Notes: a model not told the origin generated them from the sequence alone. Positions 17,695-27,014 are shown, counted from the stretch's first letter. The stretch is 64,000 bases of DNA from Bermanella sp047621325 (GCA_047621325.1 JBLHLT010000006.1:62001-126000); one strand, 5' to 3'. A program made the numbers and translations.

Positions 17695-18003
17695 TTAACC
17701 TTTACCACCCATGCAATTTGGTGAATCGGGGGACGTCATCGACTCAGCCCATGTTTGCGGCGTATACGTGTGAAGCGCCAGCGCATGAACGGGTCCCGCT
17801 AACTCGTCAGCTAAAACCTGATAAACCGCTTGGTGTTGTTTCACCTTATTTAGCCCTTCAAATTCAGCCGTCACCAAAACCAATTTAAAGTGGCTTTGAG
17901 CATCTTTTGGCCCACTATGCATATGGCTTTCATTTTCTACTTGTAAAAATGTAGGCTTAAAAGCGTGCTCTATTTTCTGTTGGATAACCTGTGCGACAGT
18001 CAT
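17695..18003 (-). CDS. bolA: BolA family protein
   Basis: 102 residues. The BolA signature is plain: 'FKPTFLQVENESHMHSG', 'QSHFKLVLVTAEFEG', 'LADELAGPVHALALHTYTPQTW', with the conserved His in 'HALALHTYT' that helps bind an iron-sulfur cluster with monothiol glutaredoxins. In E. coli BolA affects morphology, biofilm and stress response. The ATG at 18003 has an exceptional GAGGAG site; an upstream ATG at 18039 is ignored. The call rests on close similarity across the whole length. Confidence 0.93.
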   Translation of the reverse strand: MTVAQVIQQKIEHAFKPTFLQVENESHMHSGPKDAQSHFKLVLVTAEFEGLNKVKQHQAVYQVLADELAGPVHALALHTYTPQTWAESMTSPDSPNCMGGKG

Positions 18004-18137
18004 GGGAATCTCCTCAAATAAAACAGAAATTATACGCATTACCCGTTACAAAAACCATGTATGGATATACAGATTCACATTGACGAAGACATTTTAGGCA
18101 TGTATAAATTAGCCCAAATCAAGCAAGAGGTGACAGC

Positions 18138-18740
18138 ATGAGCAAGGCGCAATCATTAATCGAACAGTTTTACTTAGAAGAACAAGAGCGCATTGCGCAA
18201 GAATCCACCTTTACCCCTATTGATGTCAGTGTCAGCAGTGCCGATATGGCCATGATTAACACCATATCTAAACGCTTCAATAGAGATAAAAACCAACTGG
18301 TACGCGAAGCCCTAAGCCAAGCTATTCTTGATATGTTCAGTGCGCTGGAACCTGTTGAGCGAAAGATGCTAGCCAAAGACGCTGACGAATTAGCCAACAG
18401 CATCGCGGCCGAAATCGCCGAAGAACAGGGTCTTGATAGCCTAGAAGTCACCGGTACAAACTGGGTGCAACAAGACAAACAATGCATCAAAGACGAACGT
18501 AAAGCAGAAAAAGAGCAGCAAAAGCAACAAGATATGCTGGCTCAACAAATCTTGGCTGAGCAGCAAGAAACCGCCATCGAATCGAAAACAGAGACATTTG
18601 AAGCGCCTGAACTTAGCGAATCATCTGAAGAAATCGAACGATATACAACAAGCGAAATCTCTGAAGATGCTCCGTTTGCTGAAGATAACAACGAAGACAG
18701 CGGCGAACGTACTCCTAGCAGCAACTCAATTTTTGCTTAA
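18138..18740 (+). CDS. Unknown protein with ribbon-helix-helix-like N-terminus and acidic tail
   Basis: 200 residues. Residues about 28-70 ('DVSVSSADMAMINTISKRFN' followed by 'DKNQLVREALSQAI') look like a strand-helix-helix of the RHH type, which pairs to bind DNA. The middle is a highly charged K/E/Q helix ('KDERKAEKEQQKQQ') likely to be coiled coil. The last roughly 55 residues are Glu/Ser-rich and disordered. The start follows AGAGGTG closely. Divergent from bolA. A DNA-binding or nucleoid role is inference only. Confidence 0.65.
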   Translation: MSKAQSLIEQFYLEEQERIAQESTFTPIDVSVSSADMAMINTISKRFNRDKNQLVREALSQAILDMFSALEPVERKMLAKDADELANSIAAEIAEEQGLDSLEVTGTNWVQQDKQCIKDERKAEKEQQKQQDMLAQQILAEQQETAIESKTETFEAPELSESSEEIERYTTSEISEDAPFAEDNNEDSGERTPSSNSIFA

Positions 18741-18759
18741 TCCCAAGCTAAATTGATGA

Positions 18760-18784
18760 GATTGCCTTACTTAGTAAGGCAATC
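18760..18784. terminator. Hairpin between the RHH-like gene and the ylqF-type gene, possible terminator
   Basis: Inverted repeat GATTGCCTTAC/GTAAGGCAATC with a 3-base loop, but only a weak T-tract after it. It starts 20 bases past the stop of the upstream gene. May be a weak or Rho-assisted terminator. Confidence 0.5.
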
Positions 18785-18863
18785 AGCTTATTCCCTTTCC
18801 CCTCTCGCCATAACCCCGTAAAATAGCCAACCGATTTATTGTTACATATTTATAGGATTCATC

Positions 18864-19814
18864 ATGGCTATCCAGTGGTTTCCCGGTCACATGCACCGAG
18901 CACGCAAGCAAATTACTGAGATGATGCCCCAGATCGATCTAGTCATTGAAGTACTCGACGCACGCCTACCCTATTCAAGTGAAAACCCGTTAGTACCCGA
19001 GCTACGCTCAGGCAAAGCCTGCTTAAAGCTATTGAATAAGTCTGACCTAGCAGACCCAACCTTTACTAAGCAATGGCTGGATTATTTCAATAGCCTACCT
19101 AACACCAGAGCTATGGCATTAACGGGCCTAGATAAAAAACAAGTAAAAGCCATCACTCAATACTGCCTAAGCATGCTGCCTGAGCGCGAAGAAAAGAAGC
19201 AATCCATTCGGACCATGATCATGGGCATCCCCAACGTGGGAAAATCAACGCTTATTAACACGCTGGCTGGGCGCACTGTGGCAAAAGCAGGCAATCTTCC
19301 TGCGCTTACGCGCCACCCTCAGCAGATCAAAATTAATGACGGCATCGTGTTATCCGATACTCCAGGAATCTTATGGCCCAAAATTCATAACACAGCCAGT
19401 GGCTTTCGCCTAGCCGCCAGCGGTGCCGTACGCGATACCGCCATCGACTACTTCGAAGTAGCCGAATTTACCGGCAATATGTTATTAAAGCTTTACCCTG
19501 ATACCATTCGCTCACGCTATAAATTTACCGAATTACCAAAAACAGGCGAAGAATTGATTAGTGAGATTGGCCGTAAGCGAGGCTGCTTGCGTCCCGGTGG
19601 CGTGGTCGACATGCACAAGGCCGCTGAAATTCTTATTCACGAATTACGCTCAGGCAAATTAGGAAAACTTACCTATGAAACACCTGAAATGATGCTAGCA
19701 GAAGAAGAAGCACTCAAGCTTGAAGCGGAACGCAAAGCTGCTGAGATCGAAGCCAAAAGACTAGAGTCAAAAAAAGGCACCCGCCAGAGCAAACCAGAAG
19801 AACAACAAGATTAA
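18864..19814 (+). CDS. ylqF: Ribosome biogenesis GTPase YlqF/RbgA family
   Basis: 316 residues. Circularly permuted GTPase order: G4 N58-K-S-D61 comes first, then the P-loop G121-IPNVGKST129 and G3 D165-TPG. The opening 'IQWFPGHMHRARKQI' is characteristic of YlqF/RbgA, which assists late assembly of the 50S subunit. The C-terminus has a Glu/Lys-rich helix of about 40 residues that looks like a lineage-specific extension. An AGGA site precedes the ATG. Confidence 0.92.
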   Translation: MAIQWFPGHMHRARKQITEMMPQIDLVIEVLDARLPYSSENPLVPELRSGKACLKLLNKSDLADPTFTKQWLDYFNSLPNTRAMALTGLDKKQVKAITQYCLSMLPEREEKKQSIRTMIMGIPNVGKSTLINTLAGRTVAKAGNLPALTRHPQQIKINDGIVLSDTPGILWPKIHNTASGFRLAASGAVRDTAIDYFEVAEFTGNMLLKLYPDTIRSRYKFTELPKTGEELISEIGRKRGCLRPGGVVDMHKAAEILIHELRSGKLGKLTYETPEMMLAEEEALKLEAERKAAEIEAKRLESKKGTRQSKPEEQQD

Positions 19815-19864
19815 ATAACTGTATTAAACTGGATAAAGCCGTTTAGTCTCACACTAGCGGCATT

Positions 19865-21256
19865 TTACACATTGGTAGAGGCAAAACAAAAACGATCTTT
19901 GCCAGATGTTTTGGCTTGATACATGGCCTCATCAGCCCGTTTAATTTCGTAGTTTAAGTCCATTTTGTTATCTGGCTTAGCCACACTAACGCCTAAACTC
20001 GCAGTAATGTTTATTTGTTTACCGCCACCAATATCACATTCCATTTTTCTAATTGCGCTAATGAGCTTTTCAGCCACCAGAGCAGCATCTGACTCTTCAT
20101 TGACAACAACTAAGAAAGCAAATTCCTCACCACCAAATCGACAATAGACGTCATCAATTCTAAATATTTGCGTTAAAATTTCTGCAATTTTCACTAACAC
20201 CGTATCGCCAATATCGTGCCCGTATTTATCATTAATTATTTTAAAGTTATCTATATCCAACAAACCAAACGCAATCAATCCGCCTCGCCTCGTACTCGAA
20301 TGAATCACTCTAGCTGCTTGATTAATAAAAAATCGTCTATTGGGAATATTCGTCAAATGATCAAAAAATGCAATTTTCTCTAACTGGGCCTTTGCTTTTT
20401 GTAACTCTAAGGTTCGATTTTGAACCAGCCGCTCTAGATCTAACTTCAGCGCTCTCAAATCTTGATTTTTCTTCTCTAGCTGCGCAGTTTGAAACTTACT
20501 CGCCGACACATCGCGTTCAATGGCAGCAAAATGCGTGACCTCGCCATACTTATTGCGCAATGGAATAACATTCATCTCTATCCAATACGGCCTGCCATTA
20601 ACATCATAATTCAATAATGTTTCTGTCACTTCTTGATTATGTTCAAGCGCTTTATAAATTCGATTACGCCCTTCTTTGTCAGTCAGCTCTCCTTGTAATA
20701 AACGCGGAGTTTCGCCAATTACCTCTTCTTTTTTATAGCCTGTCAATTTTTCAAAGGCCTTATTTACATAAACGATTTTAGGACCGGCTGGGTACTGTAT
20801 ATTTTTCGCTTCTGTGACCACGACAATATCTTGTGTGTTTTCAACCACATCTTCAAATGAGAATAATTTTTTAGAATCCGAGATATCTGAAAAAGTGACA
20901 ATAATGAATTTTTCTTGTGCCTCCTCGCCCTCATAATAGGCATTTATCATAAACCAACTCACTTCATCACTTGAGCTATCGACAACACCGAGAACTTCAT
21001 TACTCAGTCTTTCTTTGGTGCGCTTTACTCTATTTACTGGGTACTCATCCACCAGTAAAATTTTTCCTGCATCATCCAAAAAGCTCCACTGTGGATCAAA
21101 CGCATCTTTACCTATGGCTTGCTCATAAGTGAGTCTAAGTAATTTGAGCGAAGTAGGATTTGCATAAACAATAGAGGTATCCCATTTATGAATAATAATA
21201 CCAATGTGGGCATGCTCAAGGAGTGCCTTTAAACTTAAATCCGCAATATTGTCCAT
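19865..21256 (-). CDS. PAS-PAS-GGDEF diguanylate cyclase
   Basis: About 463 residues, cytoplasmic, no membrane segments. PAS1 covers about 8-125; PAS2 about 135-255 resembles LOV domains ('GYKKEEVIGETPRLLQGELT') but has Thr where photoactive LOV has Cys, so no flavin-cysteine adduct is expected. A coiled coil (about 255-300) leads to the GGDEF domain with an intact 'FGGEEF' active site and an inhibitory RxxD (RIDD) five residues before it, so it should make c-di-GMP with product inhibition. The true start is the ATG at 21256; the preceding TTG is less likely. It stands alone, convergent with the ylqF-type gene. Confidence 0.9.
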   Translation of the reverse strand: MDNIADLSLKALLEHAHIGIIIHKWDTSIVYANPTSLKLLRLTYEQAIGKDAFDPQWSFLDDAGKILLVDEYPVNRVKRTKERLSNEVLGVVDSSSDEVSWFMINAYYEGEEAQEKFIIVTFSDISDSKKLFSFEDVVENTQDIVVVTEAKNIQYPAGPKIVYVNKAFEKLTGYKKEEVIGETPRLLQGELTDKEGRNRIYKALEHNQEVTETLLNYDVNGRPYWIEMNVIPLRNKYGEVTHFAAIERDVSASKFQTAQLEKKNQDLRALKLDLERLVQNRTLELQKAKAQLEKIAFFDHLTNIPNRRFFINQAARVIHSSTRRGGLIAFGLLDIDNFKIINDKYGHDIGDTVLVKIAEILTQIFRIDDVYCRFGGEEFAFLVVVNEESDAALVAEKLISAIRKMECDIGGGKQINITASLGVSVAKPDNKMDLNYEIKRADEAMYQAKTSGKDRFCFASTNV

Positions 21257-21468
21257 CAATCAAGTACTCAATGAATTAGATACCTAACTATAAGATAGTA
21301 AATTACGAGCATATTGAAAGTATGCCAACTACAACCTATGTATGTGATCATACAAAGCTAGCAACTGAAGATTGTCTGACTGAAGTATTGTTCTTTTAGA
21401 TTATGAAATAATAAAACCTAGTTACTTCACCAGCATCTAGGCTAATTTTTGGAGAATAATATGTATAT

Positions 21469-21903
21469 TTACTGCGTTTTAATCGCATCACGCAGCTGTG
21501 TAAATATGCCCCATTCAACGTCTTCTTCTGCCACAATTTCGATGGGATACAATCCTGTATCAGTGGGAATTGTATTTAAGTCTGACTGTAATTGAGTGGT
21601 ATCTTTTGCGTATAAAATCCACTGATTAATTCCCTGACACATAATCACCATCACAACAATGGCGTGATTATCATCCTCAACAGCGGTCATTAATTTCTGA
21701 TTAAAATCATCAATCAATAACAGTTCTTTATCGCTCGGATAACCGGTGACAGTGTCGACATCGGCCGCATTCCAAGATATTTGAACACATTGATTAAATT
21801 CAGAAGATGCTTGTTCGTTTTCAAGCTCATCACGATACCGAATCGTGATTGGCTCATCATTGAGTGTGCCATCTGCTAGCACCCAGCGGGTTGAAAACGC
21901 CAT
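21469..21903 (-). CDS. Unknown cytoplasmic protein (weakly DUF695-like)
   Basis: 144 residues. 'WVLADGTLNDEPITIRYRDEL' at the start and 'NQWILYAKDTTQL' later recall DUF695-type proteins, but I hold that only weakly. Acidic overall, no signal or membrane segment. The ATG follows GGGAAGG. Nothing in the neighbourhood suggests a role. Confidence 0.6.
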   Translation of the reverse strand: MAFSTRWVLADGTLNDEPITIRYRDELENEQASSEFNQCVQISWNAADVDTVTGYPSDKELLLIDDFNQKLMTAVEDDNHAIVVMVIMCQGINQWILYAKDTTQLQSDLNTIPTDTGLYPIEIVAEEDVEWGIFTQLRDAIKTQ

Positions 21904-22005
21904 ATGCCTTCCCTGCTTTTATTTTTGGTTATATTTAAAGCTAGCAGAATATAAATAAAAAGCACAAGGCAGCCTGTTTTTATGGCTAGTTCCACCCAAA
22001 ATCAA

Positions 22006-22860
22006 CTAGCGTAATGGTATCTTAAGGAAGCGGCGACCATTGCCATCTTCATCAGGCAAATGCCCTGCTCTTATATTGACTTGTAAGCTAGGCAATATAA
22101 GCCGTGGGGCATCCAATTGTGCATCTCTTGTTTGGCGTTTTTCAATAAAAGCAGACTCGCTAATATTATGCGCACAATGAATATTGTGCTGCTTTTGCTC
22201 TTTCACACTCACGACTGAGCGCACAGCCCGATTATTGGGCGGATAATCATGGCAAACATGCAATTGGGTCTCATCACCCAGTGCATATAATGATTGTATC
22301 GACTGATAAAGTGCTTTTGCATCACCACCCGGAAAATCGCAGCGAGCCGTTCCCACATCTGGCATAAACAACGTATCACCGACAAAAACGTGAATCACCT
22401 CACCTGCCGCACGCACAACATAACTCAAACACGCGGGCGTATGCCCTGGAGTCTGCAATGCTTGAATAACGACATCACCAACGGTGATCGCATCACCGGC
22501 TGACAATAAGCCATCAAATAACGCGTCTTTTTCACTGGTTAACGCAAATAGTTCATCAAAATGATGCTGCACCGTTATCACTTTATCGCCAATAAGTACC
22601 CGGCCACCTGACTGTTGTTTGATATATTGAGCGTCACTTAAATGGTCAGCATGCACATGGGTTTCTAGAATAAACTTAAGGCTTAAACCCTGCTCTGTGA
22701 TTCGAGCAATAATGTCATCACTAAACCCGTGACTAACGCCACCCGTATTGGCCTTGTAGTCGGCAACAGGGTCTATGAGCACTGCTTCCTTTGATTTTTC
22801 ATCAAAAACAACGTGGCAAAAGGTCTGAGTATCTTGATGATAAAAGCTATCTATTTGCAT
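22006..22860 (-). CDS. BLH-type MBL-fold persulfide dioxygenase/hydrolase
   Basis: 284 residues. 'ETHVHADHLSDAQYIK' gives the HxHxDH metal site, 'TPGHTPACLSY' and 'FVGDTLFMPDVGTARCDFPGG' are typical of the ETHE1/BLH (beta-lactamase-like hydrolase) subfamily, and 'VCHDYPPNNR' supplies the last metal His. These iron enzymes oxidise glutathione persulfide to sulfite, and BLH proteins of Agrobacterium and Xylella detoxify sulfide under BigR control. A BigR-type repressor gene lies divergent 108 bases away, which strongly supports this role. Confidence 0.88.
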   Translation of the reverse strand: MQIDSFYHQDTQTFCHVVFDEKSKEAVLIDPVADYKANTGGVSHGFSDDIIARITEQGLSLKFILETHVHADHLSDAQYIKQQSGGRVLIGDKVITVQHHFDELFALTSEKDALFDGLLSAGDAITVGDVVIQALQTPGHTPACLSYVVRAAGEVIHVFVGDTLFMPDVGTARCDFPGGDAKALYQSIQSLYALGDETQLHVCHDYPPNNRAVRSVVSVKEQKQHNIHCAHNISESAFIEKRQTRDAQLDAPRLILPSLQVNIRAGHLPDEDGNGRRFLKIPLR

Positions 22861-22892
22861 AATAAACCCTGTATTTAGTGCGACTTAATTAC

Positions 22893-22941
22893 ATTAGCAA
22901 AATCTAATTTAGCTTTCATTAAATATTGTGTTAAATTTAAC
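22893..22941. promoter_or_regulatory. Candidate BigR operators in the divergent blh/bigR control region
   Basis: The 108-base AT-rich gap contains ATTAG-N6-CTAAT (22893-22908) and a perfect 12-base palindrome GTTAAATTTAAC (22930-22941). ArsR-family dimers bind such AT-rich inverted repeats, and known BigR boxes are also AT-rich palindromes between the two divergent genes. Assignment is by position and symmetry only. Confidence 0.5.
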
Positions 22942-22968
22942 TAAGATCAACCTGCTCTAGAGGCCGTC

Positions 22969-23286
22969 ATGGAAACCTTCCCCATTGCTCAAGAAATGAA
23001 AGCTCACGCAAGTGAAGCCTCTAAACTACTAAAAGCCTTAGCTAACGAAAATCGCCTAATGATTTTGTGCTCTCTCGCTCAAGGTGAAATGAACGTAACA
23101 GAACTTAACGCCCGCTTAGATTTAAGCCAGTCAGCATTGAGCCAGCACCTTGCTTGGCTTAGGCGCGAAGAGTTAGTCCATACCCGACGCGATGCACAAG
23201 CCATTCACTATTCATTACAAGGCACCAAAGCCAAAGACGTAATATTAGTACTGCAAAGCATTTACTGCGCAGATTTACTGAAATAA
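22969..23286 (+). CDS. bigR: ArsR-family sulfide/persulfide sensor (BigR/SqrR type)
   Basis: 105 residues, a winged helix: 'LLKALANENRLMILCSLAQGEMNVTELNARL' then the recognition helix 'SQSALSQHLAWLRREELV' and wing 'TRRDAQAIHYSL'. Cys34 (ILCSL) and Cys100 (YCADLL) are 66 residues apart, the same spacing as the redox pair Cys42/Cys108 in BigR, where reactive sulfur forms a tetrasulfide bridge and releases DNA. Divergent from the blh gene and 2 bases ahead of the SulP gene, so it likely represses both. Confidence 0.88.
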   Translation: METFPIAQEMKAHASEASKLLKALANENRLMILCSLAQGEMNVTELNARLDLSQSALSQHLAWLRREELVHTRRDAQAIHYSLQGTKAKDVILVLQSIYCADLLK

Positions 23287-23288
23287 CG

Positions 23289-24908
23289 ATGCCTAGCTGG
23301 CTTTTTCCATGGCGACATAGCAACTGGCAATTGCGTAATGACCTGATTGCGGGATTAATTGTCGCTATTTTAATCATCCCTCAAGCCATCGGTTATGGCT
23401 TACTGGCACATCTCCCTCCCTCTACCGCATTGGCCAGCTGCATATTACCGCTGGCTGCCTATGCGGTATTTGGCCGCAGCCACGCTTTGGCCATTGGTCC
23501 CGTGGCCATCATCAGCTTAATGGTCGGTGAGGCGCTACAACCGCTGCCAGTAGAACAAGTCCTTCCGGCTGCTCAGCTATTAGCTCTACAAATAGCAATC
23601 ATATTGGCCGCCATGAGGGCGCTAAATCTTGGTAATCTGGTGCATTTTATTGGCCACCCCGTAATTCAAGGTTTCACCACGGCTGCCGCAGTTTTAATTA
23701 TCAGCAAACAACTGCCTCTTATTCTAGGTGAGAACGTTTTTCAGCAAGGCGAGATTCACTTAAACACAACGCTACTGGCGCTTGGGGCTATTGGATTGCT
23801 CATTGTATTTAGAAAAATTCCACATAATTTCATCAGTAAACTGGGACCACTATTTGTTGTGGCGATCGGTTGCGGCTGGGTACTGTATTTACCAAATGTG
23901 TTTACCACGGTGAATGTGGGTGAAACCAATGCCATTTTCAACTTCAGCTTTGCTATGCCGTGGCCGTTATTTGAGCAGCTATTACCTAACGCCGTTTTAA
24001 TCGCCCTTATTGGTTTTTTAGAAAGTACCTCTGTCGCTAAAAACCTAGCAAAACAACGTAAAGAGAGTATCCATGCAAACCAAGAGTTAATGGGGATTTC
24101 GCTCGCGAATTTTGCCGCCAGCCTGTTTCAGGCCTACCCAGTTGCCGGTGGCTTTGGTCGCTCTATGGTGAACCACCAAGCTGGGGCTAGTAGTCCACTG
24201 GCTGGTGCTTTTACCGCTGTTTTTGTCAGTCTTTTACTGCTATTTACTCTAGATGCCATTAACTACATACCTTTAGCCGCATTGGGTGCGATCGTTATGC
24301 TGGCAGTATGGCCTTTATTAGACTTCAGCCCCGTTATTAAACACTGGAAGGTCCAGCCTAAAGAAAGCGCAACATGGTTAATTACGTTTATCGTGGTTTT
24401 ATGGCAAGGCGTTGAAATAGGCATATTATCTGGCGTGGCGTTATCCGTTCTTTTTCTGATTCGCAGTGCCGCCAAACCACACATAGCCATTATTGGTCGC
24501 TTACCCAATAGCCCCTACTTTAAAAACATAAAACGTCACAATGTGATAACACAAGCAGGATTATTAGCCATTCGCATTGACGAAGGCATTCACTTTGCGA
24601 ATCAAGACGCCATCAATCAATTCATTGAACAAGCCCTACAACAATACCCTGATACCAAAAATCTACTGATTGTTTGCTCTGCGGTTAATATTATCGACAC
24701 CGACGGCTTAGACTTACTGCAAACATGGAATGAAAAACTCCAAGCCCAAGATAAGCAACTGCATCTTGCTGAAGTTAAGGGCCCGATTATGGACGAGCTA
24801 ATGAATCGCGGCTTTATTGAAAGAATCCAACCTGGGCACATATTCCTTAGCACCAGCGAAGCATTCGATACTCTTTCGCAACCAAGCGACGAAAGCTATA
24901 TAATCTAG
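23289..24908 (+). CDS. SulP-family anion (sulfate-type) transporter
   Basis: 539 residues with about 11-12 hydrophobic segments up to residue about 400 and a C-terminal STAS domain (about 425-525, 'LLIVCSAVNIIDTDGLDLLQ'). The SulP signature 'IPQAIGYGLLAHLPPSTALASCILP' is present near the N-terminus. SulP proteins move sulfate, bicarbonate or other anions. Two bases separate it from bigR, so it is translationally coupled; export of sulfite or sulfate made by the persulfide dioxygenase is a reasonable inference, though most SulP members are importers. Confidence 0.88.
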   Translation: MPSWLFPWRHSNWQLRNDLIAGLIVAILIIPQAIGYGLLAHLPPSTALASCILPLAAYAVFGRSHALAIGPVAIISLMVGEALQPLPVEQVLPAAQLLALQIAIILAAMRALNLGNLVHFIGHPVIQGFTTAAAVLIISKQLPLILGENVFQQGEIHLNTTLLALGAIGLLIVFRKIPHNFISKLGPLFVVAIGCGWVLYLPNVFTTVNVGETNAIFNFSFAMPWPLFEQLLPNAVLIALIGFLESTSVAKNLAKQRKESIHANQELMGISLANFAASLFQAYPVAGGFGRSMVNHQAGASSPLAGAFTAVFVSLLLLFTLDAINYIPLAALGAIVMLAVWPLLDFSPVIKHWKVQPKESATWLITFIVVLWQGVEIGILSGVALSVLFLIRSAAKPHIAIIGRLPNSPYFKNIKRHNVITQAGLLAIRIDEGIHFANQDAINQFIEQALQQYPDTKNLLIVCSAVNIIDTDGLDLLQTWNEKLQAQDKQLHLAEVKGPIMDELMNRGFIERIQPGHIFLSTSEAFDTLSQPSDESYII

Positions 24909-24929
24909 CTTTTCATTAAGGGTCATACC

Positions 24930-25400
24930 ATGCTGTACCTAGCCATCGCTGCCATCATTATCTTATTAATACTCAGTGCCATAGCCGGTTATTATTTATT
25001 CAAACTGCGTAAGGCAAAGCAGCTTCAAGCCAAAAAAATCCAACAAAACCAAGACGCTTGGCAAAAACACCGTAACGAACTGGCCAGCGACCTACGCTTT
25101 ATTGCTAACTCAATGTTACAGGGCCAATGTGAAATAACGGAAGGCTGCTTACGTATAGTAGTATTAATGGATCGCCTAGATGACACGCTGCAGCATAAAC
25201 CTGAGTTTAAAACCATTCAGTCGCATTTTGCTCAAACTATTAATATGCCAACTCATGAAGCCTATAAAGCACTGCCAAAACAAGAGCAGTTTAAGCAAGA
25301 TAAGCTGCGCTTTAATCTAGAAGAACAACACAAAAAACACGTTTTGTTAGAAGCTAAAACCCTAAGCGAATACAAATTTGACATTCTGCTGCCCAATTAA
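24930..25400 (+). CDS. DUF2489-family membrane-anchored protein
   Basis: 156 residues. One N-terminal transmembrane segment (about 2-24) followed by a basic stretch and a cytoplasmic helical domain; 'MPTHEAYKALPKQEQFKQDKLRFNLEEQH' is the conserved DUF2489 block. Function unknown. It follows the SulP gene by 21 bases and may share its transcript by read-through. Confidence 0.78.
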   Translation: MLYLAIAAIIILLILSAIAGYYLFKLRKAKQLQAKKIQQNQDAWQKHRNELASDLRFIANSMLQGQCEITEGCLRIVVLMDRLDDTLQHKPEFKTIQSHFAQTINMPTHEAYKALPKQEQFKQDKLRFNLEEQHKKHVLLEAKTLSEYKFDILLPN

Positions 25401-25462
25401 CCTGTTCATATAGTGAGGCTTTGGTAAAATGTTACATAGATCACATTTACCAAGGCGTCATC

Positions 25463-26929
25463 ATGAAAAAACATATAATTGGCTTATGCGCATTAAGCTT
25501 ACTTGCCGCCTGTTCTGGGCCTGCTATTAAAGACACTGCACTCATTCAACAAACCGCGTTAAGCCAAGCCCAAATTGGCGAACAAAAACCTCAAGAAACC
25601 ATCGACAAAAGTCGAGAAATTCAAATAAATGCACAACAACAAGACTTATACTTCTATAGCCCAAATTATATGGGCCAAGCTGAAAAAGAAATGACCAAAG
25701 CCGAAGAGGCTTTTAAATTAAACAAACCCGCCAATATCATTATTACTCACAGCTTAACGGCACAAGCGCTATTTGAGCGCGGGCTATCCACTAAAAACAT
25801 AGTAATCAATCAGCTGAAGCCCAGTTTTGACGGCTTGGATATGCTCAAAAAGATTAACAGCCATATTCTGGCTAAAGGCGACTTCAACGATATTGAAGAC
25901 GATATAAAAGATCTGATTTTACTCATTGAACAAGGCAAAACCAATGAAGCAATTAAAGATCAACAAGACGTACTATCAGACATCACTCAACTAGAAATTG
26001 AGACACTTAAAATCGCCCATTTCAACCCTGCTGAAAACGCACTAGAAAAAGCAGAAGATGCCGATGCCGAAGAATTCGCCACAAAAACATTCGAAATAGC
26101 AGAAAAAGCCGTTGAACAGTTAGAGCTACTAATAGAAAGAAAATACAAAGATCGTGATCTCATTAGCAACCAATCAAAAACGACAATCCGCTTAGCCCAG
26201 CATGCTGAAAACGTTGCTAAAACCTCTAAGCCATTATTAAAACTGAATCCAGAAAAAGCCGAGCAACACATTTTATATGTTGAATCCCTACTGGCACGCG
26301 TATCTATGGCACTCAAACATGACGCCGTAAACCATATGCCACTCGATAATCAATCTATGGCACTTGCTCAAGCGGCCGAGCGTTTAAACAAACAAGCTCA
26401 AACAAACATCAATAACTCACAATGGTCGCAAGAGAAAAAACAACTTGAAACGACTATCGCCGAGCTTAAACAACAATTGCAAGATAAAACCGTCAGTACT
26501 GAAATCAACAATACTGATGAAACCGTAACCACCGCAGCACAAAGCAGCAACGACAGCTCAGAAACAACTCTACCCGCCACGACTCCAATTGTTGCAATCG
26601 AGCCTAAACCAATGACCGAACCCCTCGACATTAACAAGCCAGTCGCGCCAATTTTAAATACCGAACCAACTCCTACCGCTCAAACCGAAGAACCTGTTAT
26701 TAATGATGCGGCTATTAGCGAAAATATTATTCAAGAAAAGAATGACATTAAAACAAACGATGTTAACTCGCCAGCAACCTCAACTGATTCTAATAATGAA
26801 AGCATCACGGAAGAATCAACAACTAAGACCGTCGATAACATCGCAGAGGCGCCAGTAGACAAAGCCGCAGCTATTATTGAAACGCAAAAAAGTGTTGAAC
26901 AAACCACAACAGAAACAACTGAACCTTAA
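25463..26929 (+). CDS. Helical lipoprotein with Thr/Glu-rich disordered tail
   Basis: 488 residues from the ATG at 25463 (AAGG ahead), where the signal peptide starts; an upstream ATG at 25421 is not used. Lipobox LLAAC|S. Residues about 30-310 are helical and rich in Ala/Gln/Lys/Glu with repeat-like blocks ('QAEKEMTKAEEAFKLNKPANI'), recalling DUF4398-type envelope proteins. The last roughly 170 residues are low complexity, rich in Thr, Glu, Pro and Asn, probably unstructured and periplasm-spanning. Function unknown. A terminator follows. Confidence 0.72.
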   Translation: MKKHIIGLCALSLLAACSGPAIKDTALIQQTALSQAQIGEQKPQETIDKSREIQINAQQQDLYFYSPNYMGQAEKEMTKAEEAFKLNKPANIIITHSLTAQALFERGLSTKNIVINQLKPSFDGLDMLKKINSHILAKGDFNDIEDDIKDLILLIEQGKTNEAIKDQQDVLSDITQLEIETLKIAHFNPAENALEKAEDADAEEFATKTFEIAEKAVEQLELLIERKYKDRDLISNQSKTTIRLAQHAENVAKTSKPLLKLNPEKAEQHILYVESLLARVSMALKHDAVNHMPLDNQSMALAQAAERLNKQAQTNINNSQWSQEKKQLETTIAELKQQLQDKTVSTEINNTDETVTTAAQSSNDSSETTLPATTPIVAIEPKPMTEPLDINKPVAPILNTEPTPTAQTEEPVINDAAISENIIQEKNDIKTNDVNSPATSTDSNNESITEESTTKTVDNIAEAPVDKAAAIIETQKSVEQTTTETTEP

Positions 26930-26972
26930 CATCCACAAATAATCCATCCAAATACGCGACAACCAACCAAAC

Positions 26973-27000
26973 AGGCCCGTATAATTACGGGCCTTTATTT
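26973..27000 (+). terminator. Terminator after the helical lipoprotein gene
   Basis: 8-base stem AGGCCCGT/ACGGGCCT with a 6-base loop and a T-rich tail. It ends just before murI, whose start follows within 15 bases, so murI is served either by a promoter inside this short stretch or by read-through. Confidence 0.85.
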
Positions 27001-27014
27001 ATGGGATATTCACC

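Noticed and set aside
20690..20760. Blue-light LOV photoreceptor in the GGDEF protein
   Set aside because: The adduct-forming Cys is replaced by Thr, so a classical photocycle is not expected.
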